Of a stretch of 64,000 nt of DNA, positions 1-9,401 are shown one piece after another. This stretch comes from Prostheceraeus crozeri (taxonomy: Eukaryota; Platyhelminthes; Polycladida; Euryleptidae): positions 1 through 64,000 of the forward strand of contig CAJQUW010005737.1 in assembly GCA_907163375.1 (NCBI GenBank), written 5' to 3'. Each line of letters starts with the position of its first letter. Position 1 is the first letter of the stretch. A program made the translations under genes and the position numbers. The notes under the pieces were generated by a model that saw only the letters and a program-made list of their open reading frames with translations, was not told the origin of the DNA and searched no databases.

Positions 1-440
1 CCCCTCCATGCGTGCGCACGACATCGAAATAATCCTCTATATATAATTTAGGCAGCCTACTTATGCTGTAATGATGATGAGCTTGGCAACAGGTGCACTA
101 TTCACTTGTATAGAAAGGAAACCAAAAAAAACAGTTGATGTTCACTACAAGACGATACTTTATTGCGAGGCCTTTCAGCCAGCACAGACGGCTATCGTCC
201 GGTGAATGAAATAAAAAGTTCAACACAGTTAAAGACAGGCCTTCGTAGTCCAGCGCCTTCAACGATCATCGACATCGATCAAAGTTATCGAAATGTTCAC
301 CTCTGATCTTATCGCGTGAAACAGTGTTTTTCTCGGAATAAAGATCTCATTATTACTCTTAGCTTTGTCCCTATAATACCAGAAAATAAGGTAACCGTTT
401 CAGATTAAAATCGTCTCAGGACTCCAAAATCCTTCTCATG
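1..440. other. No recognised feature
   Basis: AT-rich sequence with no ORF or repeat that I can assign. Confidence 0.5.
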
Positions 441-1085
441 CAGAGCTGTGTTGTAATTGCAATAATAATTGCTGCAATTAGTAATTTAAATCAATTGCAC
501 CTTTAGCCATCTAATTGAAAACTAATTGCAATTACTTAACACTCATTGCTGTTAAATGTCCATATAACGCACAGTTTAAATTGCCTCGTCGATAATGCAT
601 TGCCATACTTAGATGCGTACCCGATGTACAGCTACCGGCATTTTTTTAGGAAAAGGTTACAACGAAACACATTGTCGAAATCAAAATCAAGTACTGCTGT
701 CATGACATTCTTCCCACCCCATCTCCAAATCCATATTCCTGATCGGAACACTTGAATCAGAAAACTAGCACAATTTCCCCTCCGAAGAGAAAGGCGCATA
801 AATACTCCTGGAATCTCCGGTTTAAATCTTTAGAGCCATTTAAATCCTACAATAGGTAGATGTAAGTGCAAACAGTAAAGTCTCCTCCTGCCTCGATATC
901 TCAGTGTGGTGTAGCCTATTTAGTTTGAATCTTGGCAGATATTTAATGCGAAGACATTTGAGGAAAGAAAGGCGAGAAACAAATTGTGGGAAAACGTGTT
1001 TGCAGCACCGGCAATCACCTATAATAGTTGTAGGGAAACAGAGTGATTATCAATTGCAATCAATTGCATTTCATGAGCAATTTAC
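441..1085. mobile_element. Possible hAT-type left end with ATTGCAATT motifs
   Basis: A terminus reading CAGAGCTGTG starts at 441 and is followed by clusters of direct and inverted TAATTGCAATT-type motifs at 450-535 and again at 1040-1080. CAGAGCTG is a usual hAT terminus, and a second element in this window (33348) begins with the same eight bases. I did not find a matching right end or target duplication, so the element is probably truncated and the right limit is arbitrary. Small ORFs inside show no family likeness. Confidence 0.3.
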
Positions 1086-1149
1086 ACAAGTCTACAATAA
1101 TCCTATCAAAAAACATAACTGTATTCGCAAATTATATATAATATGTATA

Positions 1150-1514
1150 TAAAATCTCAAAAGGGCCAACAAATGACAGTGATGCTCAGAACAAAAATAA
1201 CTGCTACTTTGAGTGGGAGCTCCTTAATATTCCATCGGTTGTGGAAATGAAAATTCTGGGCGTCCTATTCGATCAAAGACTTACTTGGAAATCACATTTT
1301 GACGCTGTCTCCAGAAAGGCTTCATCACGAATATGCGTACTCCGACAGTTGAAGCATTTTCTTGATAAAGATCAACTTTTTGCAATATATTGCGGCTGCA
1401 TCAGGAGCGTTATGAAATATTGTGCTCCTCTGTTCATTGGCCTCCGTTCGAATCAACCAAGTTTAGTCGACAGAGTGCAGCAACGTTGTCATCGTGTAGT
1501 ATGTGGGGCCAAGT
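1150..1514 (+). mobile_element. LINE fragment A, left part (reverse transcriptase C-terminal side)
   Basis: The frame at 1241-1516 encodes MKILGVLFDQRLTWKSHFD followed by a stretch ending HRVVCGAK. This is the stretch just after the palm domain in CR1/Jockey-type LINE proteins, where ILGV.D..LTW..H is typical. The open frame seems to begin near 1150. It stops exactly where an inverted-repeat element begins (1515), and the same protein resumes at 5452, so this is the left half of a split copy. A related LINE end lies at 28640-29531. It is a decayed, 5'-truncated copy and cannot act on its own. Confidence 0.75.
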
Positions 1515-1816
1515 AGTCCGGCAGCCAGAACGAGTTTATGCAGAGAACGAGGCCAAAAGTGAGACTTTCACAGAATGATGTACACCCTATGCCTACTACG
1601 AATTGGCACGTCTGCCGATTTCTAGTGAGTTCCTCTTCTTGTCAGACAAGATCAAAGAAAAACACATGTAAATCCAATGGAACGGAGATTGCAGTTTTTG
1701 ACTAAAATGAAATTTTCTATGTTTTCTCTGATTAAACAAAAAGTACTAAGCCCAGAGTCATAACTTTTGGCATGGAATGTCTTTAGGTCATTTCCTATGA
1801 TGTGCATGTGGTTTTA

Positions 1817-4800
1817 ATAGAAATAGAAATAGAAAATCTTTATTGGTCAATACGAAAGCGGTATATGACAGGGAGGGAACGGAAGCATGTACATCAGGCA
1901 TCAAGAAAAATGAGAAAATTTAACAAAAGAATTCCGGTAGAAAGCCCGATTCCTCCTCTGAGGCAGAAGAACACGTTGGTGTCGCATGTCACACGAAACA
2001 TTGTTGCGTACAATAAAAAATTGGGAGAGAGGATGAGTATATTTACATTTGGAAATTTTTACAATGAGGCGTCTACAAATATTCTCAAGCATACAGCCGA
2101 GAGGTTGCTTGTCCGAGACACCAGCCCATCGACGGGCAACACGATCTAGCCTCTCTAACCTACGTAAATTAGCAACTTTCATATCGCACAACAATGGCCA
2201 GCAGTAAGCAACGTGACTGAAAACAAAGGCCATATAGGCCTGCCAGATGGTTTGCGGGTCGCTACAGTTACTCCTTATCCTTTTTACAAGAGAAAGTCCA
2301 CGGCAGCATTTTCTAAATAAAAAGGGAAATTGATAATTCCATGAAAGATTATTTTCGAAAAACACTCCCAAAATCTTCAAAACATTCACACGTTCAACAG
2401 CACAACCATGGATGAAAACGGGGACAGGTGTGGGACTGTGAGAAAGACGGCAAGCAGTTAAGCATTTAGTTTTCTTTACATTAATAGACAGCTTCTTGGC
2501 TTCTGACCAGGAAACAAAGGAATCAACCACAGACTGAAAGCTATTAACAGAGTCAGGATCGCATAGATGAAGTAAAGTAATATCGTCAGCGTATGCAACT
2601 AAACGAGTGTCGGGGAGTTGGGGAAGGTCATCAATCATGAGGATGAAAAGCAAGGGGCCTAGGATGGATCCCTGAGGAACGCCGCTGGTCACGTCTTTCC
2701 AGGGAGTCAGAATGTCGTTAGTAGAAACTCTCTGCATGCGGTTTGAAAGAAAGTTACGAACAAAGCGAATGACAAAAGGACTACAGTCAAATTTGTGAAG
2801 AAGAGTCTCTAGCAGAGCCTGATGGCTAATCGTGTCGAAGGCTTTCTGGAAGTCAACAGCAAGCAGGTTGACCATGTTCGACGACTTGAGGCTCATATGT
2901 TCAAGCATAGTTAGACGGATTGATAGAAGCGCGTTTGTACAGCCACCGAAGCCGTTGGAAATGAACCCGAATTGACGGGAGTCAAGCTCGTGATTAAGGG
3001 ATGGAAGGAGGACAAGTTTCTTAATCAGTTTCTCCAGGATTTTACTGGGAAATGGTAATATAGAAATAGGGCGATGATCCTGGCTGTCCTTCTTGGGTAT
3101 AGGAACGATGTGGGCTAATTTCCAGGGTTTAGGGAAAATTGCATTCTTCAAACACAAATTGAAGATAAGGGTGAGGGGGATGGAGAGAATGTCGGCAAAC
3201 ATCCGAAAGAAATACCCAGGAATGCCATCGGGTCCACAGGAGTTTGACTTGGAGTTCTTTATTAATCTGAAAACATCTTCATCACAGACAGAGGGGAACT
3301 TGGTAGGCGGAGATTGTTGACGATTATCCACAAAGTGATCCATGTCGGGCTGCTGAAAAACTTCAGAAAACTGGCTGTTGAGCCGAAGAGCATAGGGTTC
3401 ATCTAAGCAGATGCGAGGAGGAGTCCGATTAAGCTGGGAATTAATGGATTTCCACTTGTCAGTGAGGCCTACAGAAGTGGAAGACAAGTTCGAATGATAT
3501 CTCAATCTAGCTTTATTGGACTCACTAATGAACTTTTCCCGGAGCTGAATGAATTTGGGGGTATTCCCACGGGATAAGGCTTTATCTCGACTATCAGAGA
3601 GAGCCTTGAGGGAGGGGGTCAGCCATGGCGGATCAGTTGACCGCATGCGAACAGTTTTTTCCGGGAAAAATGTTTCGTAGCAGGTGAGGAGAAACAATTG
3701 AAAATTTTCAACAAGAAGGTCAATGTCATCAGTATCAGAGATGGAGCGCTCCCAATCAATAGATCTAAAGATGGACCGACATTGAGAAAAGGTGGAAGGA
3801 GTACAACTGCGGACCTTAATTTTAGTCGTGAGAACCGTTTTCGGGACAATACTCTGAACAAAAACACCCTTGTGATCAGACCTCCCAAGAGGGGCAATAC
3901 AAATAGGGGGAGCAAAGAGATGTTTCTGATTAGTAATAACGATGTCAAGAACATTGTTTTTACGGGTAGGTTCAGTAACTAGCTGACAGAGATCATTAAG
4001 CACACAAAAATCATTGTAATGCAACCTCAAATCATTTACATCACCAACAATAAGAAAATGATTAGATTGAGAGCTATCTATAAAATTCTGCAGATGTTCA
4101 AGCATAACATCATGGGCAGGGACCTTACCCCAGTAGGGGTGATAAATAACTACAACAGTTGCGTCGAATTCGTCAAACCTACAACAAATAACATTTGATT
4201 TGATGTCAGAAAGTCTCACACTGCTGATAACAGGCGCGAGGAAAGCTGCTTTATAGAACAGAATCACTCCACCACCGTTGGAATCACGATCCTGCCTGAT
4301 CACACGGTACCCAGGCAGAGAAATGGAAAGATCGTCTGTGGAGGCGTCAAGCCAGGACTCAGTGACGCAGACCAAGTCAGGGTCAAATTTTGCTACTCTC
4401 ACCTTGAGATCGGTAATCTTTGGGAAAATTGATCGGGCATTGAATAGAAGAATTGAGGGAGCACGAGGTTTGAGACGTTTGGCTTCACGCAATTTGATTC
4501 TCGCAGCGGCGGGGGCATTGAAGTTTGCATCACAGGGCTTTGGAAGAGATGTTTGGATAAGGAATAGGATGGAAGGGACGTAGGAGGCAGCAGAGGATGA
4601 ATCGCGATTGCGCAACAAGTTGTGGAACCACAAGCGACGCCTTTGTGTGCGAGGTAGAGTGTAGGGCTGTCGGAGATTGAGGATGTCGGCTCGCGTGTAT
4701 TGCAGTCTTACAGGCGATGACATAATACCAGATCGACAAGTAGGGAAAATAGCGGTCGAGAAAGCAACATGGAGGCGAAGTTGCAAAGCACACAGCAATT

Positions 4801-5026
4801 GAATAAAAAACAGCAAAAAGTCGAATGACGATCTTAAAACGATCATCAAAGTTACACCAGAAGACAGAGAATTTCTTGATGATTCGAATGATGTTAATTT
4901 CAGTTAGTGAAAAAGACGTAAAACGAAGGAAAGGACGAGATGCCGTGATGTACAGTTGACTAAACGAGGAGGACGAGAAAACGACCAGCACGCTGCGCCG
5001 TTAGGGAAGTTGTGTGAAGTTGTGTG
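1817..5026 (-). mobile_element. Full-length LINE (CR1/L2-like) nested in the inverted-repeat element
   Basis: Comparison with the empty element copy at 9402-10130 sets the limits. The host element reads ...GATGTGCATGT up to about 1811 and resumes at TTTATCATGC from 5027, so about 3.2 kb is inserted. Short TTTA-type sequences at both junctions may be the target duplication. The minus-strand 3' end carries a short repeat tail, TTTCTA-type units at 1817-1838, as in L2/CR1-type LINEs. There is one long ORF (1901-4849) and no separate ORF1. The 5' leader is about 180 bp. Length and the single ORF suggest a complete, young copy. Confidence 0.8.
1901..4849 (-). CDS. LINE ORF2-type protein: AP endonuclease plus reverse transcriptase, uninterrupted
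   Basis: A 982-residue frame with no stop. Residues ~131-330 form an APE-type endonuclease: NARS at 137-140, TESWL around Glu164, a GDVN box (usually GDFN) near 269, and SDH at 324-326. Residues ~560-830 form the reverse transcriptase, with FDTISH from 671, GVPQGSILGPLLF from 723 and the catalytic YADD at 753-756. The thumb-like part follows, with KILGVFFENNLSW. The first Met (4849) begins a hydrophobic stretch; Met43 (MSSPVRLQYTR) is an equally plausible start. The protein nicks target DNA and reverse-transcribes its own RNA in the nucleus. It belongs to the CR1/L2/Jockey group; I cannot fix the clade. Small ORFs on the other strand are shadows. Confidence 0.9.
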   Translation of the reverse strand: MMIVLRSSFDFLLFFIQLLCALQLRLHVAFSTAIFPTCRSGIMSSPVRLQYTRADILNLRQPYTLPRTQRRRLWFHNLLRNRDSSSAASYVPSILFLIQTSLPKPCDANFNAPAAARIKLREAKRLKPRAPSILLFNARSIFPKITDLKVRVAKFDPDLVCVTESWLDASTDDLSISLPGYRVIRQDRDSNGGGVILFYKAAFLAPVISSVRLSDIKSNVICCRFDEFDATVVVIYHPYWGKVPAHDVMLEHLQNFIDSSQSNHFLIVGDVNDLRLHYNDFCVLNDLCQLVTEPTRKNNVLDIVITNQKHLFAPPICIAPLGRSDHKGVFVQSIVPKTVLTTKIKVRSCTPSTFSQCRSIFRSIDWERSISDTDDIDLLVENFQLFLLTCYETFFPEKTVRMRSTDPPWLTPSLKALSDSRDKALSRGNTPKFIQLREKFISESNKARLRYHSNLSSTSVGLTDKWKSINSQLNRTPPRICLDEPYALRLNSQFSEVFQQPDMDHFVDNRQQSPPTKFPSVCDEDVFRLIKNSKSNSCGPDGIPGYFFRMFADILSIPLTLIFNLCLKNAIFPKPWKLAHIVPIPKKDSQDHRPISILPFPSKILEKLIKKLVLLPSLNHELDSRQFGFISNGFGGCTNALLSIRLTMLEHMSLKSSNMVNLLAVDFQKAFDTISHQALLETLLHKFDCSPFVIRFVRNFLSNRMQRVSTNDILTPWKDVTSGVPQGSILGPLLFILMIDDLPQLPDTRLVAYADDITLLHLCDPDSVNSFQSVVDSFVSWSEAKKLSINVKKTKCLTACRLSHSPTPVPVFIHGCAVERVNVLKILGVFFENNLSWNYQFPFLFRKCCRGLSLVKRIRSNCSDPQTIWQAYMAFVFSHVAYCWPLLCDMKVANLRRLERLDRVARRWAGVSDKQPLGCMLENICRRLIVKISKCKYTHPLSQFFIVRNNVSCDMRHQRVLLPQRRNRAFYRNSFVKFSHFS

Positions 5027-5451
5027 TTTATCATGCATCTAATTGGCAATGTGCGTAATGTGGTTGAATGTGGATAAAGTTGCTCAAAATGTTTGTGTTT
5101 GCCGACATTAAGAGGCTCGCCAAATATGAATGTGTTTAGCTTCATAGACAGAAGTGCATGAAGATGAAAGGAAATGACATGAAGACATTCCATGCCAAAA
5201 ATTATGACTCTAGGCTTAGTACTTTTCGTTTAATCAGAGAAAACATACAAAATTCCATTTTAACCAAAAACTGCAATCTGCGTCCCATTGGATTTACATG
5301 TGTTTTTCTTTGATCCTGTCTGACAGGAAGAGGAACTCACTAGAACTCGGCAGACGTGCAGATTCGTAGTAGGCATAGGATGTACATCATTCTGTGAAAG
5401 TCTCATTTTCGGCCTCGTTCCCTTCAGAAACTCGTTCTGGCTGCCGGACTA

Positions 5452-5720
5452 AAATGTCAGTCATCTTTTTGTTCCGATTTTCGAACAATTGTTTTCAGAT
5501 CCGAAGCATCCTCTTCATTCACTGTCTCTTCCTCGACTTCCGTGCTCTGGAAAATTTCTCATCCCCAAGATAACTAATTCGTTGCTTCAAAATTCTTTCA
5601 TAATTTCCATGGCAAAATTGAGTAATAGCAACTTTAGTATGCAACTTGTTGTTATTGCCAATCCGTGAAGGTTTTTTTTGCTCTTATGTTACTCATTCAT
5701 TTGATGTTGTCTTAAGTGAT
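5452..5720 (+). mobile_element. LINE fragment A, right part (C-terminus of the ORF)
   Basis: In the frame starting GTCAGTCATCTTTTT the sequence reads VSHLFVPIFEQLFSDPKHPL and then LPRLPCSGKFLIPK and NSFIISMAKLSN before a stop near 5662. This matches the usual end of CR1-type LINE proteins (LP..RLPRSG.F..P..RT....SFIP.....LN). It continues the protein interrupted at 1514. A ~20-residue Cys-containing segment, seen in the related copy at 29200, is missing at the junction. The 3' end of the copy is lost in AT-rich sequence before the PLE remnant. Confidence 0.7.
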
Positions 5721-5809
5721 GGCAGCAAACGGGAGGATCATGATTATAGGCTGTACTCGTAATCGAGAAACGCACTCCCTTGAATTTCTGCAAATCCGTT
5801 AGTTAAAAT

Positions 5810-5885
5810 AGTAAAGAAAAAACTAGCTTTTACTCGACGTTTCGGGCGCATATGACATGCTACTTGGACATATATATGTAAAAGC
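5810..5885 (-). ncRNA. Decayed hammerhead-like core in PLE terminal repeat
   Basis: On the minus strand the sequence GCCCGAAACGTC is followed by GAGTAAAAGC. GAAA-CGUC fits the second conserved box and cleavage site of PLE hammerheads with a tiny stem III. The sequence GCTTTTAC about 45 nt upstream can pair with GTAAAAGC to form stem I. The CUGAUGA box is not recognisable in this copy, so it is probably inactive. Confidence 0.4.
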
Positions 5886-5920
5886 TGAATAAAAATCTAT
5901 ATGGCGCGACCTGTGTTCTC

Positions 5921-6682
5921 CTACAAGCCAACAAGCTCATGACGACGATTCATAGATGGACATCTGTCCTGAATCATACGAGCTTCTATCAAAGCAGTGT
6001 CAACCGTACTTCGCGCTCTCTGAAGGATATTCACATCGAAATCATCAAGGTCAACAGCAGTACAATCACGAAGATGCACACTCAATGCACTCTTACTGTC
6101 CTTATTCATAATACTCCGCTTATGTTCTTGATACCTAATTTTGAAATATCTTGAAGTTTTACCTATGTAACTAGCATTACAAATCCGACATTTAAACTCA
6201 TAGACAACATTGTAACTGTTACAATTTATTTTTTCAGGCAAACGATCACAAAGGTTGCAGTTGTTATGTTTTTTATTTTTATGCTTATTGCGACTATTTA
6301 GACAACGGGACAATGTAGGACTGGTAGTATTAACAAGACGAACATTGAGATTATATTTGCGAATCAGAGAATTAATTTTTCTGTTTAAGCTATCGCTAAC
6401 GAAAGGCATAGATAAATTAATATCTTTACTTGCATTGGAATGACGCTTCCTATTCTTCGATTTCCGTTTAAAATCTTTTTCTTTGAAACCGTTTTTCTTA
6501 AGTTTTTGTTTAGCATTATGAATTGCTTCAGTTTTATCTGCTATCGTACTGCATCTTTCATCGGCTGTGTTCAGAGTATTTTCTATGAAGTTACTTTTAA
6601 CATGATGTGGTATCCAACTGTCTTTGCGTAGAGAAGAGACTTCGGAAGAGACACGTAGATGGATTACAGGTGCTAGCGACAC
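5921..6682 (-). CDS. PLE C-terminal protein with GIY-YIG endonuclease
   Basis: A 253-residue frame. The N-terminal 110 residues are Lys/Asn-rich, the linker region of PLE proteins. A cysteine-containing stretch NCNLCDRLPEKINC at about 140 precedes the GIY-YIG domain, which reads NVVYEFKCRICNASYIGKTS then RYFKIRYQEHKRS, with a closing HLRDC and a final ALIEARMI helix. The GIY-YIG domain cuts target DNA so that the element's reverse transcriptase can prime on it. The upstream reverse transcriptase is missing, so this is an open but 5'-truncated gene piece. Plus-strand ORFs here are shadows. Confidence 0.85.
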   Translation of the reverse strand: MSLAPVIHLRVSSEVSSLRKDSWIPHHVKSNFIENTLNTADERCSTIADKTEAIHNAKQKLKKNGFKEKDFKRKSKNRKRHSNASKDINLSMPFVSDSLNRKINSLIRKYNLNVRLVNTTSPTLSRCLNSRNKHKNKKHNNCNLCDRLPEKINCNSYNVVYEFKCRICNASYIGKTSRYFKIRYQEHKRSIMNKDSKSALSVHLRDCTAVDLDDFDVNILQRARSTVDTALIEARMIQDRCPSMNRRHELVGL

Positions 6683-6815
6683 ACCCGGTCGGCTGTAAGT
6701 TTATAGATGATATTAGAATATAGTTATTAAGGTTCTAATCCACTTTAATGACCTCCAAGTAGCTAGATTACAGGCACTAGCCTAACACACGGTCGAAAGT
6801 ATTATTAAAAAGGTT

Positions 6816-6889
6816 GACTGCGCAAGGAGGCGAACCGGGGCCATCCAGACCACAGGCAGATACTTAAACTACTGTGCCACTCACTCGCC
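6816..6889 (-). mobile_element. tRNA-derived SINE head
   Basis: On the minus strand a 74-nt tRNA-like block has an A-box-like GTGGCACAGTAGTTTAAG and a B box GGTTCGCCTCC at the usual spacing. The cloverleaf is imperfect and the anticodon arm is not convincing, so I read it as the promoter head of a SINE and not a working tRNA. A tail was not defined. Confidence 0.55.
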
Positions 6890-7539
6890 TTACTATTATC
6901 ATTATTATTCTTTCATTTATTCATGTTTTGTCATTTATTTTCGGAAGATTTTTGATATCTATTTCCATGCGCATACGTGTACCGGTATATGTCGAACATC
7001 AAACATGCGGTTAGGAAATTCCTCACTTTTAATTTGCTTGTTGTTCGTTTTACTCTTTATGGTTATTGTAATGAGTGCTATGCGGCATTATTTTATTGAT
7101 GCCGTCTCAGAGCCGGCAACAATTGTCCTTGCTGCCGGTTTCTGAACTAAAGATGCATGTAGCTAGAAACCTCCACAGACTTCACAGAATCATAGCACAC
7201 ATTCACTACAATAATAATCATGCCCAGCTTTTTCAATAATCCTGACAGCCTCAGACGCCTTGTGGCTGCACGACTCATTGATGCTTTCAAAAGCTAGGCG
7301 CGATTGATATATTGTGATTTAATGCCGACCAGCATTCGATCAGTCCAGGTTGAAAGCGAAAAGTTAGGCTACTTAATTACAGTAATAATGGGTGTAGGTA
7401 TACAGGATCGTGAATGTGAATTACTTGTTTTTCAAAATTATGGTTCGATCTCCGGCACTTTTAGTTCCTTCTGACATGAATTAGTAAAAGGACCCTAAAA
7501 AGGAGAGAGGATGCCCGGCAGTCCCATGTTTCCTCCCTA
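6890..7539. other. No recognised feature
   Basis: AT-rich sequence without a gene or repeat that I can assign. Confidence 0.5.
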
Positions 7540-8781
7540 TACCGTATTTCTTCAAATAATAGACGTCTCTTATTTTTTTCAGATCCCTGATTGATGCATC
7601 TCTTATTCAAGGGCGTCTCTTATTCAAAGGCGTCTCTTATTCAATGGCGTCTCTTATTCAAGGGCGTCTCTTATTCAAAGGCGTCTCTTATTCAAGGGCG
7701 TCTCTTATTCAAGGGCGTCTCTTATTCAGGGGCGTCTCTTATTCAGGGGCGTCTCTTATTCAAGGGCGTCTCTTATTCAAGGGCGTCTCTTATTCAAGGG
7801 CGTCTCTTATTCAAGGGCGTCTCTTATTCAAGGGCGTCTCTTATTCAAGTGCGTCTCTTATTCAAGGGCGTCTCTTATTCAAGGGCGTCTCTTATTCAAG
7901 TGCGTCTCTTATTCAAGGGCGTCTCTTATTCAATGGCGTCTCTTATTCAGGGGCGTCTCTTATTCAAAGGCGTCTCTTATTCAGGGGCGTCTCTTATTCA
8001 AGGGCGTCTCTTATTCAAAGGCGTCTCTTAGTCAACGGCGTCTCTTATTCAAGGGCGTCTCTTATTCAAGTGCGTCTCTTATTCAAGGGCGTGTCTTATT
8101 CAGGGGCGTCTCTTATTCAAGGGCGTCTCTTATTTATCAAATGTTCAAGTTTTCATTCTTTCATTAGAAATAAATGTCTTATTTTTTTGCTACTATTCTC
8201 TTAGGTAACCTTTGCATTCCTGACTTAGGCCTATGTCATGGGCAAATTTCGCCAGTAATTTTTCTTACATATATACGCTTTATCATAATTCAGATATTTT
8301 GGAAATGAAAGGAGTTTTATGGTTTGTAGAAGCATATCTTGTAGACTCATCTAATACATTCATATACCAGTACATGTTGGCCACTATACATGTAGACTAG
8401 AACTGAATCTACCAAAACGAAAATACTGATAATCAAGTAGTATTTACAGCAAAAGTTACCGACCGGTACATGACTCCAAATGCAAAGGAAGCTACCGTAT
8501 AATGCCTCCTTAAATGGTAGATGAAGTAACCATAAGTAGGCCTGCATGTACGTATGTACAACATGCATGTACTGCATGTACAACAACAAGAAGCCTTATA
8601 TATTATACAATATTGGTCATGATACCCGGTATTTACTAGGAGACTGACTTATTTTACTAAGATACGTAGGCCTAATAATCGCTCAGGCGGATGTAGCTAC
8701 CACATTACAATAGCCTGCATGTAATATGTCTATAGCAGTCTATTTTTTGTACATGCGTCTCTTATTCAAAGAAATACGGTA
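7540..8781. mobile_element. TIR DNA element (TACCGTATTTCTT type) hosting a minisatellite
   Basis: The left end reads TACCGTATTTCTTCAAATAA followed by TAGACGTCT. The right end, at 8752-8781, is its inverted complement: GCGTCTCTTATTCAAAGAAA then TACGGTA. Elements with this GAAGAAATACGGTA terminus are common non-autonomous DNA elements in invertebrates. No transposase is encoded. Between the ends lie the 17-bp array (7594-8136) and about 600 bp of AT-rich filler. The target duplication is unclear (TA is possible). Confidence 0.65.
7594..8136. repeat. Minisatellite: ~32 copies of a 17-bp unit
   Basis: Head-to-tail copies of GGGCGTCTCTTATTCAA, with the first three bases varying (GGG, AGG, TGG, GTG) and a few other changes. 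The unit equals the subterminal part of the host element's own right end (GCGTCTCTTATTCAA), so the array grew from the transposon terminus. Because 17 is not a multiple of 3 and the unit lacks stops in these frames, two long ORFs with a 17-residue period arise; they are artefacts. Confidence 0.95.
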
Positions 8782-9400
8782 TTTCGAGCAATGCATCAGA
8801 CGAACAAACAATATATTCACCCCAGCATATTTGAACCTTAGTCATAATCAAGATATGCCACTTTCTATTAGTTTTAGTATTCCACTAAGATTCGAGCAGC
8901 ATTTTACACCTACGCAACTTCCTTACTGGATATTTTATCAATGGGCTGAATAGTTTTGTCAGTTTTTGCATCTTCCAAAATCTCTGAAGCACTGAGACAG
9001 GAGAATTGAACTCCTGATGCATCAAGACCAACATGACAGTGCTAGATGTGCAAAATTTTAAATCAGGCAATTGATTATATAAATGCTGGAATAGTATGTC
9101 GGGGAATACCAAGGAAGATTTTGAAACATTTTTCTTCAAAAAAGTCGGTCCTGAAAATCAGTTCATCTAACTTTTAGACACCCCCTGGACGGTAGCTATG
9201 GTTGTAAATTAAGGTTGTAAATTTTAACAATATTTGATATAACCTTAGACAACAATTATACAATATTGGAAAGTATATGCCAGCTTAACGGAGACAAGAC
9301 AGGTGTAGTAAATTTGTTGAATTGGTATTAGATCTGCATATTGTGCAACTGTTGCATCGTTGAATTTCGAAAATTCAGAAGAAGTGAACAGGATTACAAC
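8782..9400. other. No recognised feature
   Basis: AT-rich, with only short ORFs lacking family likeness. Confidence 0.5.
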
Positions 9401-9401
9401 T

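Larger units (their letters stand above)
1515..5450. mobile_element. Inverted-repeat DNA element (MITE-like), carrying a LINE
   Basis: The ends are near-perfect inverted repeats of about 290 bp. The left begins AGTCCGGCAGCCAGAACGAG and the right ends with its complement at 5450. A second copy without the inserted LINE lies at 9402-10130 and fixes the structure: a ~730-bp element of two long arms and a short centre. TA flanks both ends of this copy (1514-1515 and 5450-5451), which would fit a TA target duplication, but the second copy does not show TA on its right, so the superfamily is unsettled. There is no transposase ORF, so it is non-autonomous. It sits inside LINE fragment A, about 20 codons of which are missing at the junction. 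Confidence 0.8.
5735..6715 (-). mobile_element. Penelope-like element, 3' part with terminal repeat
   Basis: On the minus strand the element runs from a GIY-YIG-bearing ORF (6682-5921) into a terminal repeat at about 5880-5735. The terminal repeat is shared, at high similarity, with the foldback at 58452-58731, including the run from CTAACGGATTTGCAGAAATT to the CATGATCCTCCCG side. Penelope-like elements end in such repeats (pLTRs). The reverse transcriptase part is absent here; a reverse transcriptase fragment of a PLE lies at 10850-12440 on the same strand but is separated by 4 kb of other elements and may be a different copy. Confidence 0.7.

Noticed and set aside
1802-4583. Plus-strand ORFs across the LINE
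   Set aside because: Shadows of the 982-codon minus-strand LINE frame.
7594-8136. CRISPR-like array
   Set aside because: Units are head-to-tail without unique spacers, in a eukaryotic genome.
7591-8204. Two long ORFs encoding 17-residue repeats
   Set aside because: They are by-products of the 17-bp minisatellite; all units read in rotating frames and no other coding signal exists.
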